Source of the DNA: Ruminococcus sp. | Lineage (GTDB): Bacteria > Bacillota > Clostridia > Lachnospirales > Lachnospiraceae | Assembly: GCA_020024635.1 (NCBI GenBank) | Contig: JAHHTL010000002.1 | Location: 1-64,000, forward strand | Reading direction: 5' to 3' | Length of the DNA stretch: 64,000 nt | Part shown: positions 33,743 to 42,849 of the stretch, one piece after another | How positions within the stretch are numbered: position 1 is the first letter of the stretch | Layout: every line of letters begins with the position of its first letter | Notes under the pieces: generated by a model | What the model saw: only the letters and a program-made list of their open reading frames with translations | Told to the model about the DNA's origin: nothing | Database searches by the model: none | Position numbers and translations under genes: made by a program

Positions 33743-35677
33743 ATGAAGTATAATAATTTGTTTCAACCTTGTGATATACGTGGGTTGCATATGAAAAATC
33801 GTATTATTCTTCCGGCCATGGGAACAAGAATGGCTGGAGAGCATGGAGAGATCACACCTCGCTTGATCGCGTATCATAAAGCGCGTGCAAAAGGTGGTTG
33901 CGGGTTAAATATTGTGGAAGTAGCAGCGGTACATACACCGAGTGCACCAGCACATTTCGTGTCTATTAGTGAGGATTCCCATATCGAAGGACATAAGAAA
34001 CTAACCGATGCGATTCATGAAGCCGGTGGAAAAGCAGGAATTCAATTATGGCAGGGAAGTATTGCAGTAGGGATGGATCCAAAAGCGAAAATGTTTGTAG
34101 TAGATGACATGAATTTTGGAGAATTTACATTACCGGCAATTACAAAAGAAGAAATCAAGGAAGTCGTAGAAGCATACGGGAAAGCGGCCAAAAGAGTTGC
34201 ACTTGCGGGGTATGACTGCGTAGAATTTCATTGTGCACACAATTACCTGCCACATTCTTTCTTAAGTGGTGGACTAAACCATAGAACAGATGAATATGGC
34301 GGAAGTTTTGAAAATCGTTCTCGTTTTCCATTAGAATGTATTCGTGCAATTCGTGAAAACATGCCAGAGGATATGCCATTGTTTATGCGTATTGATGCCC
34401 ATGACGACTGTTTGCCAAATGGATTGACAATTGACGAAGTGATTGCATTTTGTAAGCTTGCTCAAAAAGAAGGCGTAGATGTTTTGGATGTATCAAGAGG
34501 AAATATCATTACATCAGCTACTGTTTACGAGGTACCGCCATTAGATGTACCAAGAGGATTTAATGTTGCAAATGCAGAAAAGATTCGTAAAGAAACAGGG
34601 ATGTTAACGATTGCTGTTGGAAGAATTAATACTCCAGAGCAGGCAGAAGAGATCCTTGCAAAGAAAAAAGCAGATTTTGTAGTTATAGGAAGAGGACAGC
34701 TTGCGGATCCAGAATTCTCTATAAAGGCAGAGGAAGGAAGAGCACAAGATATTGTACATTGTGTTGGATGTAATCAGGGATGTTACGATGGATTCTGTGA
34801 TTTGGAAAATCGCTCGTTTATTACTTGCCTGCGAAACCCAATGATCGGACATGAAGAAGAGTGGGAGATCAAATCTACAGAGGCTCCGAAACGTGTTGCG
34901 ATTATCGGAGGAGGTATGGCAGGATTAGAAGCAGCTAAAATTTTAAAACAAAGAGGTCATCAGCCAGAAATTTTTGAAGCAGGAAGTCAGTTAGGCGGGC
35001 AGATTATTACAGCAGGAAAAGCGCCTGGAAAACAAGAAATGGAAATGGCAGCACATGCATTTGGAAAACAAGTTGAATCCATGGGAGTTCCAGTACACTA
35101 CAACACAAAAGTTGATGCAAAGATGTTAAAACAGGAAGTATTTGATGAAGTAATCATTGCGGCAGGTGCGAAACCAGTGGAAATCTCGCTTCCGGGAGCA
35201 GAAAAAAAATGCATGGCAGATTCTCATTCCGTATTAAATGGAACGAAAGAAGTAAAAGGTCGTGTATGTGTAATAGGTGGAGGACTTGTAGGCCTTGAGG
35301 TGGCTGACTACTTAGCGGAAAAACAGCATGAAGTTCACGTTGTTGAGATGATGGATGAAGCTGGAAAAGATTTAGGAAACTTACGAAAAATCTGTGTAAA
35401 CGAAAAGCTCAATAAACTTGGGGTAGACATACAGTGTAATAGTAAATGTGTTGCTGTTACAGAGGAAGGTGTACAGATTGAGACAGATGGAAAAATAAAA
35501 GTAGTCAATTGCGACAGTGTAGTTATTGCAATTGGAGCACGTTCTCGGGATATGGAAGATGTGAAAACATATTGCGAAGAAAATAAGATTCCGGTTCATG
35601 TTATCGGTGATGCAAAAAAAGCAAGAAGAGCATTGAATGCAATAGAGGAAGCATTCGAAGTTGCGCGTACAATATAA
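33743..35677 (+). CDS. Old-yellow-enzyme-type NADH:flavin oxidoreductase (BaiCD/BaiH/enoate reductase-like)
   Basis: 644 residues. An FMN TIM barrel (about 1-340) carries PAMGTRMA, the catalytic EFHCAHNYLPHSFLS region and LSGGLNHRTDEYGGS. An iron-sulfur cluster site CVGCNQGCYDGFC then Cys in SFITCLRNP follows (about 335-360), and a C-terminal FAD/NAD module has AIIGGGMAGLEAA and VIGGGLVGLEVA. This layout fits 2,4-dienoyl-CoA reductase, cinnamate reductase and bile-acid enzymes BaiCD/BaiH, which reduce activated C=C bonds. Substrate is unresolved; no other bai genes are present. AGGAGG RBS, single-gene unit with terminator. Confidence 0.88.
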   Translation: MKYNNLFQPCDIRGLHMKNRIILPAMGTRMAGEHGEITPRLIAYHKARAKGGCGLNIVEVAAVHTPSAPAHFVSISEDSHIEGHKKLTDAIHEAGGKAGIQLWQGSIAVGMDPKAKMFVVDDMNFGEFTLPAITKEEIKEVVEAYGKAAKRVALAGYDCVEFHCAHNYLPHSFLSGGLNHRTDEYGGSFENRSRFPLECIRAIRENMPEDMPLFMRIDAHDDCLPNGLTIDEVIAFCKLAQKEGVDVLDVSRGNIITSATVYEVPPLDVPRGFNVANAEKIRKETGMLTIAVGRINTPEQAEEILAKKKADFVVIGRGQLADPEFSIKAEEGRAQDIVHCVGCNQGCYDGFCDLENRSFITCLRNPMIGHEEEWEIKSTEAPKRVAIIGGGMAGLEAAKILKQRGHQPEIFEAGSQLGGQIITAGKAPGKQEMEMAAHAFGKQVESMGVPVHYNTKVDAKMLKQEVFDEVIIAAGAKPVEISLPGAEKKCMADSHSVLNGTKEVKGRVCVIGGGLVGLEVADYLAEKQHEVHVVEMMDEAGKDLGNLRKICVNEKLNKLGVDIQCNSKCVAVTEEGVQIETDGKIKVVNCDSVVIAIGARSRDMEDVKTYCEENKIPVHVIGDAKKARRALNAIEEAFEVARTI

Positions 35678-35685
35678 AAATAAAA

Positions 35686-35722
35686 GAAGCCCTAGTCTTC
35701 CAGATCGGAAGGTTAGGGCTAA
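35686..35722. terminator. Terminator between enoate reductase and FAD dehydrogenase
   Basis: AGCCCTAGTCTTCC (35688-35701) and GGAAGGTTAGGGCT (35707-35720) form a stem with two mismatches, flanked by A-rich and T-containing sequence on both sides. It suits the two converging genes. Confidence 0.7.
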
Positions 35723-35726
35723 AATT

Positions 35727-37097
35727 TTACAAAGATTCTGTGATCTTATGTGCAACATAAACACCACTGGCTGAAGCGTGTGATAAGGAATGGGTAACTC
35801 CACTTCCATCACCGATGATATAAAGACCTTTGTATTTTGTCTCAAGGTTTTCATCAATATCTACTTCCATGTTGTAGAATTTAACTTCAATACCATAAAG
35901 AAGCGTATCGTCGTTTGCGGTACCAGGTGCGATTTTATCAAGGGCATAAATCATCTCAATGATACCATCTAAAATACGCTTTGGAAGGACAAGACTTAAA
36001 TCTCCTGGTGTAGCAGCTAATGTTGGAGTTACGAGTCCTTCTTCGATACGTTTTGCATTACTACGACGTCCACGTACTAGATCGCCGAAACGTTGTACAA
36101 TAACACCGCCACCTAGCATATTGGAAAGGCGGGCAATACTTTCGCCATATCCGTTGCTGTCCTTAAAAGGTTCAGAGAAATGTTTTGCAACAAGAAGCGC
36201 AAAGTTTGTATTCTCCGTTTGTTTTTCAGGATCTTCATAGCTATGACCATTTACAGTGATGATGCCGTTTGTATTTTCGTTAACAACAATTCCGTGTGGG
36301 TTCATGCAGAAAGTACGCACGTTGTCTTCGAATTTTTCAGTACGGTATACAATTTTGCTTTCGTATAATTCATCTGTAAGATGGGAAAATACAACAGCAG
36401 GAAGTTCTACACGAACTCCTAAATCTACACGGTTTGATTTTGTTGGAATATTTAGATCTTTACAGACAGATTCCATCCATTTACTGCCACTTCGACCAAC
36501 GGAAACGATACAGTCTTTACAGTCAGCAGATGCATCTTTGTAAAGAACGCGGTATCCTCCATCTATAATTTCGATTCTATCTACAGGAGTGTTAAAATAG
36601 AAATCAACGTGGTCTTTTAACTCATCATAAATATTTTCAAGAACAATATAGTTAATGTCTGTACCTAGATGACGCACAGAGGCATCTAGAAGATTTAACT
36701 TGTTTTGAATGCATAATTTTTTGAATTTTGTTCCGGCAGTAGAATACATCTTTGTACCTTCTCCACCGTGGGAAAGATTAATTTCATCTACATATTTCAT
36801 AAGTTCTAAAGCTTTTTTCTTTCCAATGTGCTCAAATAATGTTCCGCCGAAATCATTTGTAATATTATACTTTCCATCAGAGAAAGCTCCGGCTCCGCCA
36901 AACCCACTCATAATAGCACAGGTTTTACATTTGATACAGCTTGGCACTTTGTCTCCATCAATGGGACATTTTCTTTTGCTAAGAGCATAACCAGATTCAA
37001 ATACTGCAATTTTCAGATTAGAATTTTTCTGCATTAGTTCATAGGCAGAAAAAATACCACCAGGACCAGCGCCTACAATAATTACATCATATTTCAT
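35727..37097 (-). CDS. FAD-dependent dehydrogenase (COG2509-like)
   Basis: 456 residues. The N-terminal dinucleotide site VIIVGAGPGGIFSAYELM binds FAD, and CPIDGDKVPSCIKCKTCAIMSGFGGAGAFSDGKYN (about 44-78) is the Cys-containing family signature. The C-terminus GLYIIGDGSGVTHSLSHASASGVYVA re-contacts FAD. Function is not firmly established for this family; halogenase/geranylgeranyl reductase-like flavoproteins are distant relatives. Cytoplasmic. RBS AAAGGAGCG. It has a strong promoter and a terminator-like hairpin in its leader, so transcription attenuation is possible. Confidence 0.82.
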   Translation of the reverse strand: MKYDVIIVGAGPGGIFSAYELMQKNSNLKIAVFESGYALSKRKCPIDGDKVPSCIKCKTCAIMSGFGGAGAFSDGKYNITNDFGGTLFEHIGKKKALELMKYVDEINLSHGGEGTKMYSTAGTKFKKLCIQNKLNLLDASVRHLGTDINYIVLENIYDELKDHVDFYFNTPVDRIEIIDGGYRVLYKDASADCKDCIVSVGRSGSKWMESVCKDLNIPTKSNRVDLGVRVELPAVVFSHLTDELYESKIVYRTEKFEDNVRTFCMNPHGIVVNENTNGIITVNGHSYEDPEKQTENTNFALLVAKHFSEPFKDSNGYGESIARLSNMLGGGVIVQRFGDLVRGRRSNAKRIEEGLVTPTLAATPGDLSLVLPKRILDGIIEMIYALDKIAPGTANDDTLLYGIEVKFYNMEVDIDENLETKYKGLYIIGDGSGVTHSLSHASASGVYVAHKITESL

Positions 37098-37141
37098 TTA
37101 AAACGCTCCTTTTCATATCAGCTTTTGTATTAAAACGCAAA

Positions 37142-37176
37142 AAGAGCACGGAATCTTTTAGAAGATGCGTGCTCTT
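37142..37176 (-). terminator. Leader hairpin, possible attenuator of the FAD dehydrogenase
   Basis: Transcribed on the minus strand: AAGAGCACG pairs with CGTGCTCTT (37168-37176 and 37142-37150), followed by TTTGCG. It lies in the leader between promoter and gene. An upstream CGGAAT (37185-37190) could pair with ATTCCG overlapping the right arm, giving an alternative fold. Confidence 0.5.
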
Positions 37177-37194
37177 GTAATCACATTCCGTCTC

Positions 37195-37224
37195 ATTATA
37201 TCGCGAATCGCTAAAGAGTGTCAA
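37195..37224 (-). promoter_or_regulatory. SigA promoter of the FAD dehydrogenase
   Basis: On the minus strand a perfect TTGACA (37219-37224) and perfect TATAAT (37195-37200) with an 18-base spacer. Confidence 0.8.
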
Positions 37225-37280
37225 GGGGGAAAATCTTTTCTAAAGTAGGAACATCCCTACTACAAAATATAACTTCCATG

Positions 37281-37310
37281 TTGTTTTTTTTGCGTGTTCA
37301 GTGTTATAAT
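37281..37310 (+). promoter_or_regulatory. Probable promoter of asnS
   Basis: TTGTTT (37281-37286) and TATAAT (37305-37310), 18 bases apart, about 42 bases before the ATG. The leader is too short for a T-box and no T-box sequence was found. Confidence 0.55.
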
Positions 37311-37351
37311 AGAAACAATGTTAAAATTGTAAGGAATAAGGAGTAAAACAG

Positions 37352-38743
37352 ATGGACTTGATTACAATTCGTGAATTATTTAAAAACAGAGAAGCATATT
37401 TGGATAGAGAAGTAGAAGTAGGTGGATGGATTCGCAGTATTCGTGACTCTAAGACATTTGGATTTATTGTTGTAAATGATGGGTCTTATTTTGAACCGCT
37501 TCAGGTTGTTTACCATGATACAATGGAAAATTTCGGAGAGATTTCAAAGCAAAATGTAGGTGCGGCAATTATTGTGAGAGGTACACTTGTAGCAACGCCA
37601 CAGGCAAAGCAGCCATTTGAGATTCAGGCAGAAGAGGTAATCGTGGAAGGTGCATCTGCTCCAGATTATCCATTACAGAAGAAGCGTCACAGTTTTGAGT
37701 ATTTGAGAACAATCTCACACCTTCGTCCTAGAACAAATACATTCCAGGCGGTTTTTAGAGTGCGCTCTTTGATTGCTTATGCAATTCACCAGTTTTTTCA
37801 GGAAAGAGGATTTGTGTATGTGCATACTCCACTTATTACAGCAAGTGACTGTGAAGGCGCAGGAGAAATGTTTAAAGTAACCACTCTTGATCTGGATCAT
37901 GTTCCAAAGAAAGAGGATGGGAGTGTAGATTATAGTCAGGATTTCTTCGGGAAAGAGACAAGTCTTACGGTAAGTGGACAGCTCAATGGAGAGACATTTG
38001 CACAAGCATTCAGAAGTATTTATACATTTGGACCAACATTCCGTGCAGAAAATTCAAACACCACACGTCATGCGGCAGAGTTTTGGATGATTGAGCCAGA
38101 GATTGCGTTTGCAGATCTTGAAGATGATATGGATTTGGCAGAGGATATGTTAAAATATGTAATTTCTTATGTGTTAGAAAATGCACCGGAAGAAATGAAC
38201 TTCTTCAATTCCTTTGTGGATAAGGGACTTTTGGATCGACTAAAAAATGTTGTTGAGTCTGATTTTGCAAGAGTGTCCTACACAGAAGCAGTGGAGCTTC
38301 TTGAACAAAACAATGATAAGTTTGAATACAAAGTTTCTTGGGGAGTTGATCTTCAGACAGAGCATGAGCGTTATTTGACAGAGAATATATTTAAACGTCC
38401 TGTCTTTGTTACAGATTATCCAAAAGAGATCAAGGCATTTTATATGAAGTTAAATGAAGATGGAAAGACAGTCGCAGCGGTGGATTGTTTGGTGCCTGGT
38501 ATTGGAGAAATCATCGGAGGAAGCCAAAGAGAAGATGATTACGACAAACTTTGTGAAAGAATGAAAGAGATGAATTTATCAGAAGAAGATTATAAGTTCT
38601 ATCTTGATCTTAGAAAATATGGATCTACAAGACATGCAGGATTTGGACTTGGTTTTGAAAGATGTGTTATGTATCTGACAGGAATGTCAAATATCCGTGA
38701 TGTGATACCATTCCCAAGAACAGTGAACAACTGTGATTTATAA
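37352..38743 (+). CDS. asnS: Asparaginyl-tRNA synthetase
   Basis: Class IIb aminoacyl-tRNA synthetase charging tRNA-Asn. 463 residues: N-terminal OB-fold anticodon-binding domain (about 1-110, VGGWIRSIRDSKTFGFIVVNDGS), then the catalytic core with motif 2 FRAENSNTTRHAAEFWMIEPE and motif 3 GFGLGFERCVMYLTG. The GxNxR-like FRAENSNTTRH differs from aspartyl-tRNA synthetase and supports the Asn assignment. It is a single gene with its own promoter and terminator. Unusually for Firmicutes synthetases, no T-box leader is seen. Confidence 0.96.
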   Translation: MDLITIRELFKNREAYLDREVEVGGWIRSIRDSKTFGFIVVNDGSYFEPLQVVYHDTMENFGEISKQNVGAAIIVRGTLVATPQAKQPFEIQAEEVIVEGASAPDYPLQKKRHSFEYLRTISHLRPRTNTFQAVFRVRSLIAYAIHQFFQERGFVYVHTPLITASDCEGAGEMFKVTTLDLDHVPKKEDGSVDYSQDFFGKETSLTVSGQLNGETFAQAFRSIYTFGPTFRAENSNTTRHAAEFWMIEPEIAFADLEDDMDLAEDMLKYVISYVLENAPEEMNFFNSFVDKGLLDRLKNVVESDFARVSYTEAVELLEQNNDKFEYKVSWGVDLQTEHERYLTENIFKRPVFVTDYPKEIKAFYMKLNEDGKTVAAVDCLVPGIGEIIGGSQREDDYDKLCERMKEMNLSEEDYKFYLDLRKYGSTRHAGFGLGFERCVMYLTGMSNIRDVIPFPRTVNNCDL

Positions 38744-38793
38744 AAAGATAAAAGAGACAGTGCATAAAACGATTGTATTGTGTAGTAAGATAC

Positions 38794-38830
38794 AAAAGGA
38801 CGTAACGAGGGTGGAAGTTACGTCCTTTTC
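38794..38830 (+). terminator. Terminator after asnS
   Basis: AAAAGGACGTAAC (38794-38806) pairs perfectly with GTTACGTCCTTTT (38817-38829). Confidence 0.85.
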
Positions 38831-38856
38831 TGGCTTGAAGTATAAGGAGACGGAAG

Positions 38857-39900
38857 ATGAAATTTATTCATATAGCGGATGTGCACCTAGGTGCAGCTCC
38901 CGATTCAGGAAAAGCATATAGTGCAAACAGACCAAAAGAATTGTGGGAATCATTCAAACAAATTATAGAACTTTGTGAAAGAGAGCAAACCGATATTTTG
39001 TTGATTGCAGGAGATTTATTTCACCGCCAGCCTCTGCGGAAAGATTTAAAAGAGGTTGACTATCTTTTCTCAACTTTAACCCATACCAAAGTGGTTCTAA
39101 TTGCGGGGAATCATGATTATATCAAACCCGATTCTTTTTACCATAGTTTTAAATGGAGTGAAAATGTGTATCCTTTGTTTGGACAAAATACAGAATATGT
39201 GGAATTTGATGAATACAACCTTGCAGTTTATGGATTTAGTTACTATGCAAAGGAAATGAAAGAAGAGAGATATTCCTTTAAAGCTCCAGGATATTGCAAG
39301 AGAGAAATTCTTCTTGCACATGGAGGAGATGAAAAACATATACCAATCCGAAAAGAGGCACTGGCAAGAAGTGGGTTTGATTACGTGGCACTGGGGCATA
39401 TTCATAAACCGCAGATTCTTTTAGAAAATCAAGCGGCATATTCAGGAGCCTTAGAACCCGTCGATAAAAATGATGTAGGAGAACATGGATATATTAAGGG
39501 AGAGATCACAAGCAAAGGTGTGAAGATTAAATTTGTACCGTTTGCATCTAGGCAATACATTCCTATGAATGTGACGGTTCATGAAAATATGACAAATGGA
39601 AGTTTAAAAGAATTTGTGACGCAGCAAATAGAAGAAAAAGGAATCCAAAATATGTTTAAGATTACATTAATTGGGGAGCGAGATGTGGACATTCAATTTG
39701 AACCAGAAACTCTAGATGTTTACAATAATGTACTGGAAGTAATCGACAAAACGTATCCAGCCTTTGATTACAAGAAGCTATATCATGAAAATAAAGAGAA
39801 TCTTATTGGCTGTTTTATAGACAGTATTGGAACCTGCGATAAGGATACCGTAGAATTTTTAGCGTTACAAGAAGGAATACGTGCACTTTTGGATGAGTAG
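38857..39900 (+). CDS. SbcD/YhaO-like DNA repair metallophosphoesterase
   Basis: 347 residues of the Mre11/SbcD nuclease group. Metal-binding motifs: KFIHIADVHLG (D-x-H, residues 2-12), LLIAGDLFHRQP (GD), VVLIAGNHDY (GNHD) and ALGHIHKPQ (GHxH, about 184-190). It should be a Mn-dependent nuclease acting at DNA ends with the ATPase encoded 12 bases downstream. The capping domain after about 240 is short, nearer to YhaO than to E. coli SbcD. Cytoplasmic. The ATG is preceded by AAGGAGACGG. Confidence 0.9.
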   Translation: MKFIHIADVHLGAAPDSGKAYSANRPKELWESFKQIIELCEREQTDILLIAGDLFHRQPLRKDLKEVDYLFSTLTHTKVVLIAGNHDYIKPDSFYHSFKWSENVYPLFGQNTEYVEFDEYNLAVYGFSYYAKEMKEERYSFKAPGYCKREILLAHGGDEKHIPIRKEALARSGFDYVALGHIHKPQILLENQAAYSGALEPVDKNDVGEHGYIKGEITSKGVKIKFVPFASRQYIPMNVTVHENMTNGSLKEFVTQQIEEKGIQNMFKITLIGERDVDIQFEPETLDVYNNVLEVIDKTYPAFDYKKLYHENKENLIGCFIDSIGTCDKDTVEFLALQEGIRALLDE

Positions 39901-39912
39901 AAAGAGAAAATT

Positions 39913-41454
39913 ATGGAGATCAAAGAATTACATATTAAAAATTTTGGGAAATTTTCAGATCGTCATTTTTTCCTCAATAGTGGAATGAATATTTTTTATG
40001 GTGAAAATGAATATGGAAAATCTACCATTTATGCATTTATTAAAGCCATGCTTTTCGGTATGGAACGAGGAAGGGGAAGAGCGGCTCAGACGGATGAATT
40101 TAGTAGATATGAACCGTGGGAAAATCCAAACTATTATGCGGGAGTCATGCGATTTACAAGTGGTGGAAAAACATTTCGCTTGGAGAGAAATTTTGACAGA
40201 TATTCTAAAAAAGCGGTTTTATTATGTGAAGACGATGGAGAAGAACTCTCTGTAGAGCATGGGGATTTGGAAATGCTGCTTGATGGTCTTACAAAGAAAA
40301 ATTTTGAAAGCACCATCTCAGTTGGACAGCTTTCGGCCAAGCCGGGAATGGAATTGGCAGAGGAACTTAATAATCATGCCTCCAACTATTATGAAACAGG
40401 GAGTGGAAGTTTGGATGTTTCAAAGGCTTTCCATAAGCTTCATGAAAAAAAGAAAATGCTAGACAAAGAAAAAAGAGTACTTCGTCAAAAGCGGGAAAAA
40501 AAGAGAGAACTATTAGAAAATGAATGTACGTATCTTACAAGAGAGATAGAGAAGCTAGACAAAGATTTAGCGGAATCAGAAGTGGAACTACAAAGAGTTC
40601 AGGAAGCCTTTCAAGAGTTACATACATCCCCAAAAAGTGACGAAACTGCGGAAAAGAAGAAAAAGGGAGTGCCGTTTTTCTTGGCTGGTGCTGCTTGTAT
40701 TATTGTGGGAGTACTTCTGCTTCTTTTTAAAATCATGTTAAAACTCCAAGGGGGAACCGTTTTTATAACGGGCATAGCCGCACTTTTTGGTATTGGAATG
40801 GCAAGTTTCCTGATAGGTAGTTGGCGGAGGAAAAAAACAGAAGCGGAGAAAAAGTCGCCCGCATCAAAGGAGAACAAAAGGGAATTTTTGAAAGAACAAT
40901 TCCGAAAACAAAAGTGGAAACGGGCACACATTTTAGAGGAAAAGAGAGAAAAGCAAGTGCAATATCAAAATCTTTTGGAGCAGATTGAGGAGCAAAGGGA
41001 GCCAAATGAGCAAGAAAAAGTGCTGGAACGCAAAAGTGAGGCGGTTGAACTTGCTGAGAAAAAAATGGGCGAGGCGGTAGAAAAAATGAGCAGTGGTTTT
41101 GGGGGCGTTCTCAACCGAAAGGCATCTTCCATACTTGCATCCATCACAGAGGGAAAATACACAGATGTATTTGTTGATCGTGATATGAAGTTGTTTCTTG
41201 TTTATCAGGGAAGGAAAATTTTGGTGGAACGTGTTTCATCAGGAACCGTGGAACAGGTTTATTTTGCACTTCGAATGGCGGTTGCTGATATTTTATTTGA
41301 GGAATCTTTACCGCTTATCTTTGATGAAGCTTTTGGATTTTATGATGATAAAAGATTAAAATCTACCCTAAAATGGTTGAGAGAACAGCCACGACAAGTT
41401 ATAATATTTACTTGTCAAAGACGTGAAATGGATATGGAAAGGACAAGCATATGA
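39913..41454 (+). CDS. YhaN/SbcC-like AAA ATPase with embedded membrane hairpin
   Basis: 513 residues, small for the SbcC/Rad50 class (about 1000). Walker A-type NIFYGENEYGKSTIYAFIKA (about 26-45); a coiled coil (about 185-240); two membrane-type helices (about 253-273 and 280-302: FFLAGAACIIVGVLLLLFKI and FITGIAALFGIGMASFLIG); a second coiled coil; then the ABC signature SSGTVEQVYFALR and Walker B LPLIFDEAFGFYD (about 475-490). The coiled coil thus carries a membrane anchor instead of a zinc hook. Partner of the upstream nuclease. Its 3' end overlaps cca by four bases. Confidence 0.85.
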   Translation: MEIKELHIKNFGKFSDRHFFLNSGMNIFYGENEYGKSTIYAFIKAMLFGMERGRGRAAQTDEFSRYEPWENPNYYAGVMRFTSGGKTFRLERNFDRYSKKAVLLCEDDGEELSVEHGDLEMLLDGLTKKNFESTISVGQLSAKPGMELAEELNNHASNYYETGSGSLDVSKAFHKLHEKKKMLDKEKRVLRQKREKKRELLENECTYLTREIEKLDKDLAESEVELQRVQEAFQELHTSPKSDETAEKKKKGVPFFLAGAACIIVGVLLLLFKIMLKLQGGTVFITGIAALFGIGMASFLIGSWRRKKTEAEKKSPASKENKREFLKEQFRKQKWKRAHILEEKREKQVQYQNLLEQIEEQREPNEQEKVLERKSEAVELAEKKMGEAVEKMSSGFGGVLNRKASSILASITEGKYTDVFVDRDMKLFLVYQGRKILVERVSSGTVEQVYFALRMAVADILFEESLPLIFDEAFGFYDDKRLKSTLKWLREQPRQVIIFTCQRREMDMERTSI

Positions 41455-42785
41455 AAATAGATTTACCAAACAATGTGGTTTCCATTATAAACAATCTTCA
41501 AATGCACGGATATGAAGCATACGCAGTCGGCGGATGTGTCAGAGATACTATATTATGTAGGAATCCAGAAGACTGGGACATTACAACTTCTGCGAAACCA
41601 GAGGAAATTAAAAAACTCTTTAATAGAACAGTTGATACAGGAATTGAGCATGGAACTGTGACGGTTATGATTGGAAAAGAAGGATATGAGGTTACAACAT
41701 ACCGCATAGATGGACAATACGATGATAGTCGTCACCCAAAGGAAGTTACATTTACAAAAAATCTTGAAGAAGATTTAAAACGCAGAGATTTTACAATTAA
41801 TGCAATGGCATATAACGATGAGGTGCGTTTAGTAGATATTTTTGGTGGAATGAAAGATTTAAACCACCACTTGATTCGCTGTGTTGGAGATCCGATGGAA
41901 AGATTTTCAGAAGATGCACTTAGAATTCTTCGAGCAGTGCGATTTTCCGCACAACTTGCTTGTAAAATAGAGCCGATGACTGCAAGAGCCATTGAACATC
42001 TAGCGCCAAATCTCATTAACATCAGTGCAGAGAGAATACAGGCGGAACTTGTAAAATTACTTACTTCTGATCATCCAGAGATGCTTCAGGATGCCTATTC
42101 TCTTGGAATTACGAAAGTGATCCTTCCGGAGTGGGATGCAATGGTCGGAGTAACACAAAACACACCACATCATCAGTATGATGTTGCAGATCATACGTTG
42201 CAAGCTTTGCGCAATGTAAAAAAAGACAAGATTCTCCGTTTTGTCATGTTGTTCCATGATATGGGAAAACCAATGATGAAGACAACAGATGGAAAAGGTG
42301 TGGATCATTTTAAAGGACATGCCATTGTCAGTGAAGAAATAGCAAGAACGGTTTTAAGACGTCTGAAATTTGATAATGATACTGTTAAGAAGGTTACAAA
42401 GTTAGTATGTTATCACGATTATCGAATCGAGGCTACGGCACAAAATGTGCGTCGTGCAATGAATCGAATCGGAGTGGACTTATTCCCTTACTATTTGGCA
42501 GTTCGAATGGCGGATGTGAAAGCACAAAGTCCATACAAAAGACGAGAAAAGATCGAAAATATTATTGCAATGAGAGATCTATATCAAGAAACAATATTAA
42601 ACGATGATTGTGTTACGTTAAGACAGCTGGCGGTTACAGGTACAGAATTAAAAGAACTTGGTATGCAGCCGGGACGCCAGATGGGAGAGATGCTCTCAGA
42701 ACTGTTGGAATTTGTTATTGATTATCCGGATATGAATACAAAAGAAAAACTATTAGGATATGTAAAAGAAAAATTAGAGATGTAG
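41451..42785 (+). CDS. cca: CCA tRNA nucleotidyltransferase with HD domain
   Basis: Adds or repairs the 3'-CCA of tRNAs. 444 residues: class II nucleotidyltransferase head with AVGGCVRDTILCRNPEDWDITTSA (GG and D-x-D for metal), the RRDFTINAMAYN motif, RILRAVRFSAQL, RNA-binding helices, and a C-terminal HD domain (MLFHDMGKP with the His-Asp pair, and CYHDYR). HD-type members also act as 2',3'-cyclic phosphodiesterases. It starts four bases inside the upstream ATPase (ATGA-type overlap), so they are translated together. Confidence 0.95.
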   Translation: MKIDLPNNVVSIINNLQMHGYEAYAVGGCVRDTILCRNPEDWDITTSAKPEEIKKLFNRTVDTGIEHGTVTVMIGKEGYEVTTYRIDGQYDDSRHPKEVTFTKNLEEDLKRRDFTINAMAYNDEVRLVDIFGGMKDLNHHLIRCVGDPMERFSEDALRILRAVRFSAQLACKIEPMTARAIEHLAPNLINISAERIQAELVKLLTSDHPEMLQDAYSLGITKVILPEWDAMVGVTQNTPHHQYDVADHTLQALRNVKKDKILRFVMLFHDMGKPMMKTTDGKGVDHFKGHAIVSEEIARTVLRRLKFDNDTVKKVTKLVCYHDYRIEATAQNVRRAMNRIGVDLFPYYLAVRMADVKAQSPYKRREKIENIIAMRDLYQETILNDDCVTLRQLAVTGTELKELGMQPGRQMGEMLSELLEFVIDYPDMNTKEKLLGYVKEKLEM

Positions 42786-42805
42786 CATACAATAGCTGTC
42801 CTCTT

Positions 42806-42813
42806 CATACATT
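42806..42813 (+). promoter_or_regulatory. Possible sporulation-type -10 before the CotS-like gene
   Basis: CATACATT at 42806-42813 resembles the -10 of SigE/SigK promoters (CATACAnT/CATAnnnT) and lies about 37 bases before the ATG. No confident -35 is paired with it. Confidence 0.3.
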
Positions 42814-42849
42814 AAAAAGAGTTATGAAGTGTAGAGACAGGGGGCAGCC

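Noticed and set aside
33743..35677. Firm call of bile-acid 7alpha-dehydroxylation gene baiCD or baiH
   Set aside because: Domain layout matches, but no other bai genes are adjacent and the family also contains enoate, cinnamate and dienoyl-CoA reductases.
37225..37351. T-box riboswitch before asnS
   Set aside because: No T-box sequence, and the likely transcript start leaves only about 35 bases of leader.
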